Under the pieces are notes generated by a model. It was not told the DNA's origin and did no database searches. It saw nothing but the letters and a program-made list of their open reading frames with translations. A stretch of DNA of 64,000 nucleotides from CAWDYA01 sp963806495. Lineage in GTDB: Bacteria; Acidobacteriota; Polarisedimenticolia; JACPZX01; DASXTC01. A program made the position numbers and the translations under genes. Of the stretch, positions 1 through 6,958 are shown piece by piece. The stretch lies in the NCBI GenBank assembly GCA_963806495.1, contig CAWDYA010000007.1, positions 372,001 through 436,000 of the forward strand, written 5' to 3'. Each line of letters begins with the position of its first letter. Within the stretch, counting starts at the first letter, position 1.

Positions 1-1070
1 CGATACATCGAGGAGAAGGCGTTGTCGGAGACCAGGATATCGGTCCGGCCGTCCCCGTCCGCATCGCCGAAGTCGACTGCCATGCTCGCCGTCTGGTCTC
101 CCATGCCGTTGAAGGCCACGCCGAGCAGCGCCGCCACGTCCTCGAACTTCGCGCCGGCCAGATTGTGCCAGAGGAAGTTCTCGGTGGCGTCGTTGGTCAC
201 GTAGATGTCGTCGTATCCGTCACCGTCGTAGTCCGACGAGGTGACGCTCATGGCGCGGCCGGTCTTGCCCATCCCGAGCGCGCCGGTGACGTCCTCGAAT
301 CGTCCCCCTCCCAGGTTGTGGTACAGGGCGTCCTTCTCCGGCTCGTAGGCGAGAGGTCCGGGGAAGCCGTCGGGAGAGTAGAACGTCTTGTACTTGGGAT
401 CGAACCGGATGTAGTTGCCGACGTAGAGATCCAGCCGCGCGTCGTGGTCGTAGTCCAGCCAGACGGCGGCGGCCGAGTCGCCGGTGTTGCCGACGCCGGC
501 CTTGCCGGTGACGTCCTCGAAGGTGCCGTCGCCGCGGTTCCTGAACAGCACGTTAGCCCCGAAGTTCGCGACATAGATGTCGGGCCGGCCGTCGTTGTCG
601 AAGTCGCCCACGGCCGCGCCGGCCGAGAAGCATCCCGGGCAGGCCACGCCGGCCTTGCCGGTGACATCCTCGAAGGTGCCGTCACCGCGGTTCCTGAAGA
701 GCCTGTTGTGGGGTGGCGAGGCGGGCCGCTCGCCCGAGCTGACGCCCTCGTGCCAGGTTCCCGTCAGCAGATAGAGATCGATCCAGCCGTCGCCGTCATA
801 GTCGAGCCAGACGGCCCCCGAACCCACCGCCTCGATGAGGTTGCTGAAATCGGCGTCGCCGAATGACTGGACGAAGTCGATCCCGGCGGCGGCGGAGACA
901 TCGGTGAAGACCACGGCGGGAGCGGGGCCGGTGGCGGCCGGTGGCTGGGGGAGGGCGGGCGCGGCGCACAGCAGCGCCATCACCGGCGCGGCGAGGCTGG
1001 CTGCGAGCCGCCGCCTCGGAACGGGACCTGATGCCGCGGGTGATGGGCTCCTTCGAATCGCTCGGTTCAC
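1..1070 (-). CDS. Secreted FG-GAP/VCBS repeat protein (CRTAC1-like), C-terminus outside window
   Basis: The frame runs off the left edge of the window, so only the N-terminal ~356 residues are seen. It starts at a GTG at 1070 and opens with an Arg-rich n-region and a hydrophobic signal segment ending near ALPQ. The rest is a run of FG-GAP/VCBS units with calcium-type Asp loops: DYDGDGWIDLY, DFDNDGRPDIYV, DYDHDARLDLYVGN, DYDGDGYDDIYV and DADGDGRTDILV. Between them recurs the phrase GDGTFEDVTGKAGV. This layout is typical of CRTAC1/ASPIC-type secreted beta-propellers, which usually end in a UnbV domain; that end is not visible here. Such proteins act outside the cytoplasm, probably in binding or adhesion; no catalytic site is evident. 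Confidence 0.85.
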   Translation of the reverse strand, partial: MNRAIRRSPSPAASGPVPRRRLAASLAAPVMALLCAAPALPQPPAATGPAPAVVFTDVSAAAGIDFVQSFGDADFSNLIEAVGSGAVWLDYDGDGWIDLYLLTGTWHEGVSSGERPASPPHNRLFRNRGDGTFEDVTGKAGVACPGCFSAGAAVGDFDNDGRPDIYVANFGANVLFRNRGDGTFEDVTGKAGVGNTGDSAAAVWLDYDHDARLDLYVGNYIRFDPKYKTFYSPDGFPGPLAYEPEKDALYHNLGGGRFEDVTGALGMGKTGRAMSVTSSDYDGDGYDDIYVTNDATENFLWHNLAGAKFEDVAALLGVAFNGMGDQTASMAVDFGDADGDGRTDILVSDNAFSSMY

Positions 1071-1458
1071 CGTGATGCCGACCTCAGAGCTGTCTGAGCG
1101 ATGAATCGTCCTCGAGGTCGGTTCGCAACCCGGCTCGAACCTTCCCCCCCCATGACGCTCGTCTCCCCCACGTGGGCATGGAACACCCCTTGCGGAGGGA
1201 GCGCTGCTCGATTGAATCGGTCATATCCGTGCAAACCACGCGCCATCCGGACCGCCCACAAAGGGGGAGCCGAAACGTCACCACTCGCACCTGCGGGAGG
1301 CGCATTTGCCGTTAGATCCGCCTGGGTCGCCGATGCTGCCATGTCATAACACCCACCGATCGCGTGATATCGCGCAGCCGCCGGGCAGGAGGGGCGCCGG
1401 CTTGACTACGGCGGCCCCGGATGATGTCCTTTGAGCGGCATCGGGCCCGGAGGGGAAG
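1071..1458. other. Divergent intergenic region, no gene recognised
   Basis: About 390 bases separate the divergent FG-GAP gene and the GH15 gene. Open frames here are short, mutually antisense and carry no recognisable motif. The region should hold both promoters, but I could not identify a convincing -35/-10 pair. Confidence 0.5.
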
Positions 1459-3273
1459 ATGGCATACAAGCCGATCGAGAGTTACGGCGTCATCGGGGAT
1501 CTGCACAGCGTTGCCCTCGTGGGAAACGACGGCTCCATCGACATGATGTGCTTTCCCAAGTTCGACTCACCGTCGATCTTCGCCGCCCTGCTGGACGACG
1601 AAAACGGGGGATGCTTCCGGATCGCCCCGGTCAGCGAGGAGGGGCAGCGCAAGCAGATCTACCTGCCCGACAGCAACGTGCTGCTCACCCGGTTCCTCCA
1701 GGACGAGGGGGTCTCGGAGGTGTCGGACTTCATGCCGATCGAGCGCGAGGAGAACCTGCACAATCTCGTGCGCCGGGCCAAGACGATCCGCGGCGAGGTA
1801 CGCTTCCGGATGACCTGCGCGCCCCGGTTCGACTACGCGCGCGCGGAGCACCGGGTCGAGAAGAAAGGCAGGGAGGTGCTGTTCGTCTCGCGTGGCGACG
1901 ACAGGACGGCGCTGAGGCTCGTCTGTTCGGTCCCGGTCCGTATCGTCAACGGCGCCGCCGTGGCCGAGTTCACGCTGCGCGGCAGCGAGACCGCCTCGTT
2001 CGTCCTGGAAGAGGCGCGCGAGGACATCGAGTCTCCCGCCGGGTCCGCGGAGTTCGTCTCCGAGGCGTTCAAGGACACGGTGAACTTCTGGAGGCGCTGG
2101 ATAGGAAAGAGCAGCTATGCGGGCCGCTGGCGCGGGATGGTGAACCGCTCCGCCCTCACGCTCAAGCTGCTCACCTCGGCCGAGCACGGCTCGATGGTGG
2201 CGGCGCCGTCGTTCGGCCTGCCCGAGGAAGTGGGCGGCTCGCGCAACTGGGATTACCGGTACACCTGGATACGCGACGCGTCGTTCACGCTCTACGCCCT
2301 GATCCGTCTCGGGTACACGGACGAGGCGGCCTCGTTCATGAGGTGGATCGAGGCGCGGTGCGGCGAGCTCGAGCCGGACGGCTCGCTGCAGATCATGTAC
2401 GGGCTCGACGGGCGGCACGATCTGTCGGAGCAGACGCTGCCGCACCTGAAGGGTTACCGCGGCTCGTCCCCCGTACGCATCGGCAACGAGGCGTTCCGGC
2501 AGCTCCAGCTCGACATCTACGGCGAGCTCCTCGATTCGGTCTACCTGTACAACAAGTTCGGCGAGCCGATCTCCCACGACCTGTGGGACAACCTCGTGAG
2601 GCTGATCGACTGGGTGTGCGCCAACTGGCGACGGGAGGACGCCGGGATCTGGGAGATGCGCGGAGCGACCCGGCAGTTCCTCTACTCCCGGCTGATGTGC
2701 TGGGTGGCGGTGGATCGCGGCATCCGCCTGGCGTCGAAACGCTCCTTCCCCGCTCCGCTCGACCGCTGGTACGGCGTGCGCGACTCCATCTACCGGGACA
2801 TCTTCACCAGCTTCTGGGATCCAAAGCGCAAGGCGTTCGTCCAGTACGAGGGCTCCGGCGTGATGGACGCGGCGAACCTGCTGATGCCCCTCGTCCGGTT
2901 CATAGGCCCCACGGATCCCCGCTGGCTCACGACCCTCGCGGCGATCGATGAGGACCTTGCCTACGACTCGCTGCTGTTCCGCTACAAGATCGAGGACGAG
3001 CGATCCGACGGGCTGGCCGGCCGCGAGGGGACCTTCAACCTGTGCTCCTTCTGGTACGTGGAGAACCTGTCACGCTCGGGTGACGTGGAGAAGGCCCGCT
3101 TCTATCTGGAGAAGATGCTCGGCTACGCCAACCACCTCGGCCTGTACTCCGAGGAGATCGGGCCGCGGGGCGAGCACCTCGGCAACTTCCCCCAGGCGTT
3201 CACCCATCTGGCGCTGATCAGCGCGGCGCATCACGTCGATCGGAGCCTCACGCAGGCGGGCGGAGCGCCTTGA
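1459..3273 (+). CDS. Glycoside hydrolase family 15 protein (glucoamylase/trehalase-like)
   Basis: 604 residues, starting at an ATG preceded by a GGAGGGGAAG Shine-Dalgarno stretch. The N-terminus (YGVIGDLHSVALVGNDGSID) and the block NWDYRYTWIRDASFTLYAL are hallmarks of bacterial GH15 proteins. The (alpha/alpha)6 barrel continues with LPHLKGYRGSSPVRIGN, with DAGIWEMRG, which carries the probable general acid Glu, and with LYSEEI near the C-terminus, which carries the probable general base Glu. The length matches bacterial GH15 proteins. There is no signal peptide, so it probably acts in the cytoplasm on trehalose or alpha-glucan oligosaccharides. Substrate cannot be decided from sequence alone. 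It is monocistronic: the next gene is convergent. Confidence 0.9.
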   Translation: MAYKPIESYGVIGDLHSVALVGNDGSIDMMCFPKFDSPSIFAALLDDENGGCFRIAPVSEEGQRKQIYLPDSNVLLTRFLQDEGVSEVSDFMPIEREENLHNLVRRAKTIRGEVRFRMTCAPRFDYARAEHRVEKKGREVLFVSRGDDRTALRLVCSVPVRIVNGAAVAEFTLRGSETASFVLEEAREDIESPAGSAEFVSEAFKDTVNFWRRWIGKSSYAGRWRGMVNRSALTLKLLTSAEHGSMVAAPSFGLPEEVGGSRNWDYRYTWIRDASFTLYALIRLGYTDEAASFMRWIEARCGELEPDGSLQIMYGLDGRHDLSEQTLPHLKGYRGSSPVRIGNEAFRQLQLDIYGELLDSVYLYNKFGEPISHDLWDNLVRLIDWVCANWRREDAGIWEMRGATRQFLYSRLMCWVAVDRGIRLASKRSFPAPLDRWYGVRDSIYRDIFTSFWDPKRKAFVQYEGSGVMDAANLLMPLVRFIGPTDPRWLTTLAAIDEDLAYDSLLFRYKIEDERSDGLAGREGTFNLCSFWYVENLSRSGDVEKARFYLEKMLGYANHLGLYSEEIGPRGEHLGNFPQAFTHLALISAAHHVDRSLTQAGGAP

Positions 3274-3297
3274 GGCGGGTGCCGGCCGGAGCCGGCG

Positions 3298-4159
3298 TCA
3301 GCGGTCCAGGCCGACCGGCCGGGCGGCGGGCCGCTTCGCGCTCACGGCGGCCCCGGCACGGGCGGTATCGAGCACGCGGGGCAGCGACGCCCCCGGCCCC
3401 GCCATGAGCTTTCTCCGGCCGAGGCGGTGCACGAGCGTCTCGTGACGGGTCCTGAGCCCGAGCCTCACGCGGAGCCAGGCGAGGGTGCCGAGCGAGACGT
3501 TGATGATGCCGTCGGGCACCTTGGTCCCGGCCCGGTAGTACGGCACCTCGACGGTCCAGGAGTTTTCGATCCGGTACCCAAGGCTGCCGGCGATGATCCC
3601 CAGCTCCTGCTCGCACGAGTACTTGTAGCCGTTGTAGTAGCTGAGCAGCTCCGGCACCTTGCCCACCCGGATCACCCGCAGCCCGCACTCGACATCCGCG
3701 TAGCGGTAGCCGCTCAGCAGGGAGGCGAACAGCGAGAGACCCCAGTTGCCGATCTTCTTGAAGCGCGGGTAGTGCGAGAAGTCGCGCCGCGTGAGGAGCA
3801 TGTCGAGATCCTTCGAGACGGTGGTCTCCGCCAGGCTGTCGATCGAGTCGACCGTGTGCTGCCCGTCGGCGTCGAACGTATAGAGGAGATCGTCCGGTCT
3901 GAGTTCGCCGTCCTCGAGAAGCAGCGCCACGAGCGCGAGCCCGTCCTTGAGCGCGGAGGCCTTCCCCTTGTTGACCGGGTTGTCGATGACGTAGGAGCGC
4001 GGATGCCCCTGGCTCCACCTGGCCAGGATTTCGGGCGAGGCGTCCCGCGAGCCGTCGTTGACCGCGATCGTGAGGTCCATCCGGGCGCTGAACGTCGCGA
4101 GCACCCGCTCGAGGTTCTGCGCCTCGTTGTAGACCGGAACGACGGCGATCTCTGATCAT
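3298..4159 (-). CDS. Family 2 glycosyltransferase (frame broken near N-terminus)
   Basis: About 286 residues if one extra base near 4150 is ignored. The conserved GT2 start IAVVPVYNEAQNLERVL is in frame with the body, but the codons before it hit a stop. Dropping one base joins it to an ATG at 4159 (M-I-R-I-A-V-V-P), which has GGAG six bases upstream. The body shows AVNDGSRD, a DADGQH metal-binding DxD-type motif, and a C-terminal region resembling dolichyl-phosphate-sugar transferases. It lies 14 bases after the radical SAM gene and is probably co-transcribed with it. It likely moves a sugar from a nucleotide donor onto a lipid or glycan acceptor at the inner membrane. A shorter product from 4104 would lack the nucleotide-binding strand and is unlikely to be real. 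Confidence 0.8.
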
Positions 4160-4173
4160 CGGGGCTCCATGCC

Positions 4174-5184
4174 TCATACCCAGCGCAGGATGTTCTTTAC
4201 CGACTTGATGTTGAGATCGCCGAGGTAGTTGATCTCGATCGCCGAGTTGCAGCAGCACTCCGGGCACCGCGCGTAGGTCATGTCCGGCAGCGACTCGAAC
4301 GCCTTCTTCACCCCGTCCCGCACGCAGTTGCCCCCCTTCGTCTTGGGGAGCCCCCGCATGTCGAAGCAGGAGTAGCAGTCGCCGTTCGTGTCGATGTAGC
4401 AGAACAGCTTGCCGGAGTAGCAGCGGGGGAACTTGTCGTACGTCCCGTTGAGCCGGTACGTGTCCCGGACGAACTCGAGCGTCGCCTCGGACGCGCCGAT
4501 GTGCTTGTTGCGCTTCTTCTCCTCGATCAGCCACTCGACCGTGCGGCGGTGCTCGTCCTTGTCGGGATAGAGCGGATCGAGCCGGTCGCCGGCGAGATAG
4601 TGGTCCGACAGGTTTCCGAAATCGCAGTAAAAATCGAGCTCCTCGGCCTTTCGCACCACCCACTCGACGTAGTCGAGATCGCCCTTGGTGAGGGGCGTGA
4701 AGGTCCAGACCTTGATCCCGATCTCACGGAACACCTTGATCGCCTCGAGGGCTTTCTCCCAGGCGTCCTTCATGTTGCGCTGGCGGTCGTGGACCTCCTT
4801 CGGGCCGTCCAGGCTGATGAACACCAGATCGAGCTTGCGCAATTCCTCGATCTTCCGTCTCGCCAGCAGTCCATTGGAGTTCATGCTGGTGAAGATGCCG
4901 TGGCCTTTGGCCGTGTCGATCAGAGTGCCGATGTCGGCGCGCAGCGACGCCTCGCCGCCGGTCATCACCACGCGCTCGCATCCGAGCTCGCCCAGCTCAT
5001 CGATGATCCCGACGAGCTGCGGGGTGCTCAGGTCGCGCATGTTCCTCAGGGGTATGTCGCAATACTCGCACCGCTGGTTGCAGCGGTCCGTAACGGACAA
5101 GGAGACGGCGAGAGGGCGTTTGGTGCCCAGAAAATGCGTCTGGGCGATCTTGGCCCCGGTCGTGATCTCCTGAAGGAGCTTCAT
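4174..5184 (-). CDS. Radical SAM protein with Cys-rich SPASM-like C-terminus
   Basis: 336 residues. The radical SAM cluster motif CNQRCEYC (CxxxCxxC) follows LSVTDR, and GGEASLR and NSNGLL are the usual SAM-binding strands. The C-terminal third holds further cysteines (CYSGKLFCY, CYSCF, CVRDG, CPECCCN), enough for one or two auxiliary Fe-S clusters as in SPASM/twitch proteins. It therefore probably performs a radical modification of a peptide, lipid or sugar; no precursor peptide is apparent nearby. It is the first gene after a strong promoter at 5287-5315 and precedes a GT2 gene, an arrangement also seen with lipid- or glycan-modifying radical SAM enzymes such as HpnH. Substrate unknown. Confidence 0.85.
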   Translation of the reverse strand: MKLLQEITTGAKIAQTHFLGTKRPLAVSLSVTDRCNQRCEYCDIPLRNMRDLSTPQLVGIIDELGELGCERVVMTGGEASLRADIGTLIDTAKGHGIFTSMNSNGLLARRKIEELRKLDLVFISLDGPKEVHDRQRNMKDAWEKALEAIKVFREIGIKVWTFTPLTKGDLDYVEWVVRKAEELDFYCDFGNLSDHYLAGDRLDPLYPDKDEHRRTVEWLIEEKKRNKHIGASEATLEFVRDTYRLNGTYDKFPRCYSGKLFCYIDTNGDCYSCFDMRGLPKTKGGNCVRDGVKKAFESLPDMTYARCPECCCNSAIEINYLGDLNIKSVKNILRWV

Positions 5185-5286
5185 CGAGACACCTCATATC
5201 CGGAAAGCTCATCCGACGCGCCGGGGGATACACGTACCCGCTCGGGGTGGCGCCGGGATGTGCCGCAGGGGTAGGCAGTGAGTTGT

Positions 5287-5315
5287 CTTATACCCGGTAA
5301 GAGTATAACTGTCAA
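5287..5315 (-). promoter_or_regulatory. Sigma70-type promoter with overlapping inverted repeat
   Basis: Read on the minus strand: TTGACA (5315-5310), a 17-base spacer, then TATAAG (5292-5287). It lies about 100 bases upstream of the radical SAM start. An inverted repeat TTATAC-N9-GTATAA (5288-5308) covers the -10 box and most of the spacer and could be an operator. Confidence 0.7.
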
Positions 5316-5326
5316 GGAGTTTCGCG

Positions 5327-6067
5327 CTATTGTCCGTTTTTGTTCGTATTGTCCCTGGCCCCGGGGCCACCCGGCAGCCCGGGGGGCCGCCAGAGGAAGG
5401 CGACCTTCAGGATCGTCAGCAGTATCCGGGTCCCGTGCCTGACTCTTCTGAACTTCCGGATCCCACCGAGCCGACGCTCGCGGGTCACCGGCACCTCGAT
5501 GATCACCAGACCGGCCCTGGCCGCCTTGAGGATCATCTCCGACTCCACCTCGAATTCACAGAACTCCCAGCGCAGGCCGCGCACCGCCTCCCGCCGGATG
5601 ACCCGGTACGACGCGTTGATGTCGCTGATCTGGGTGCCGCACAGGAGGTTGGCGAGCCCCGTCAGGACGCTGTTGGCGCGCCTGTCGATCGGGCTGATCC
5701 CTCGGTCCCGGAAGACGCCCAGGAAGCGTGAGCCGTTGAGGAAGTCGGCGCCGGTGTTCCTGAAGGCGGCCAGGAGGGACGGCAGCTCCGCCGGGACGTC
5801 CTGGCCGTCGGAATCCATCAGGACGAGCGTCTCGCCCGCAGCCTCCGCCAGGCCCGCGCGCACCGCCAGGCCCTTCCCCTCGTGGCGCCGTTTCAGCACG
5901 CGTGCGCCGGCGAGCCGCGCCTGACGGGCGGTGGCGTCCGTCGAGCCGTCGTCCACGACGATCACCTCTCCGGTCTCCCCGATGGAGCCGAGAGCGCCGA
6001 GGACGCCCCGCACCACGTCACCCACGGTCAGTTCCTCGTTGAGGGCCGGGATGATGACGGAGATCAC
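5327..6067 (-). CDS. Family 2 glycosyltransferase, dolichol-phosphate mannosyltransferase type
   Basis: 246 residues from a GTG at 6067 that overlaps the stop of the upstream deacetylase (GTGA). Motifs: VISVIIPALNEE at the N-terminus, VIVVDDGSTDATA, LVLMDSDGQDVP (DxD metal site) and NGSRFLG, followed by SDINASYRVIRRE. This matches the DPM1/undecaprenyl-phosphate sugar transferase clade. There are no clear C-terminal membrane helices, so it is of the short soluble type. Translational coupling to the deacetylase suggests both act on the same lipid-linked glycan. A much longer open frame extends upstream, but that part is only an overlap frame of the deacetylase gene. Confidence 0.88.
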   Translation of the reverse strand: MISVIIPALNEELTVGDVVRGVLGALGSIGETGEVIVVDDGSTDATARQARLAGARVLKRRHEGKGLAVRAGLAEAAGETLVLMDSDGQDVPAELPSLLAAFRNTGADFLNGSRFLGVFRDRGISPIDRRANSVLTGLANLLCGTQISDINASYRVIRREAVRGLRWEFCEFEVESEMILKAARAGLVIIEVPVTRERRLGGIRKFRRVRHGTRILLTILKVAFLWRPPGLPGGPGARDNTNKNGQ

Positions 6068-6888
6068 GATCCATCCCTGGCCGCGTGATGCTCGCGGATC
6101 GAGCAGAAGCGGAACTCGCGCAGGAGCCGGGAGTACTTGGCCAGCGCGCCGCGCAGACCCCAGTAGTGATACCAGGTGTGCCGCGCGGGCAGGCCCGGCA
6201 CGCGCGGCTGGTCGGCATCCAGCTCCCACGGGTGCATGTACACCACGGCCGGTCGTCCCTTTCCGTTCATCCGCCGGAGCGCGGCGGCAGTGAGCGTGTA
6301 GGGCAGGAGCCGGAAGAAGATCCCACCCGCCACCGGGATCGTCAGTCCCCCGATCCTCACGGCCGCCGGCGGGTACTCGGTCAGGCCGTCCTGGATCGGG
6401 TGGATGTCGAGACGCGCGTTCTTGACACCGTACATCCAGGTGCGCAGCGGGAAGATGCTCGAGTCCACCCGGTAGCCGCTTCGGCTCAGCGCCGGCAGGG
6501 CCCAGGGGCACCGCTCCGTGATCGACCACGAGGGCGCCCTGAATGCCACCACCGGCTCGCCCGCGAGCTCGGACAGCACTCCCGCCGAATCCCGAAGCTG
6601 AGTCTCGAACGCCTCCGGCGTGAGGGAGTAGACGAGATCGTGGTAGTAGCTGTGGCTCGCGATCTCGTGGCCTCCTTCGCGGATGCGGCGGATCAGTCCG
6701 GGGTGCGCGGCCGCAACGCAGCCCAGGGTGAAGAAGGTCGCCGTCGAGCCGTTTTCGGCGAGCAGCGCGAGCAGGCGGTCGGTCTGCGCCTCCACACGGC
6801 TCTCCAGAGCGGACCACCGCTCGCGCGGCAGGTCGAAATCGTTGCCGTGGAACCACTCCTCGACGTCGATGGTGAGTATGTTGCGCAT
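6064..6888 (-). CDS. Polysaccharide deacetylase (XrtA/PEP-CTERM-locus type, DUF3473 tail)
   Basis: 274 residues from ATG 6888, which has GAGG nine bases upstream; in-frame ATGs at 6897 and 6912 are less likely. The NodB fold shows ILTIDVEEWFH (catalytic and metal Asp), HEIASHSYYHDLV (metal His pair) and VVAFRAPSWSIT, the pattern of the deacetylase found at exosortase/EPS loci. VYMHPWELD near the C-terminus is characteristic of the DUF3473 extension. It should remove N- or O-acetyl groups from an exopolysaccharide or lipid-linked sugar. No exosortase gene is visible in this window. The gene diverges from the first sulfatase-like gene. Confidence 0.88.
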   Translation of the reverse strand: MRNILTIDVEEWFHGNDFDLPRERWSALESRVEAQTDRLLALLAENGSTATFFTLGCVAAAHPGLIRRIREGGHEIASHSYYHDLVYSLTPEAFETQLRDSAGVLSELAGEPVVAFRAPSWSITERCPWALPALSRSGYRVDSSIFPLRTWMYGVKNARLDIHPIQDGLTEYPPAAVRIGGLTIPVAGGIFFRLLPYTLTAAALRRMNGKGRPAVVYMHPWELDADQPRVPGLPARHTWYHYWGLRGALAKYSRLLREFRFCSIREHHAARDGS

Positions 6889-6907
6889 GCTGGCCATCCT
6901 CAGGATG

Positions 6908-6921
6908 GGCATTATAATGCC
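6908..6921. promoter_or_regulatory. 14-bp perfect palindrome in a divergent promoter region
   Basis: GGCATTATAATGCC reads the same on both strands and contains a TATAAT-like -10 box in each direction. It lies between the divergent deacetylase (start 6888) and sulfatase-like gene. If it is the -10 for the plus strand, the ATG at 6917 is too close to be transcribed, which favours the TTG at 6959 as start. Confidence 0.5.
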
Positions 6922-6958
6922 GCGACCTGACTTGCCGAGCGAGCGGAGGACGTCTGCC

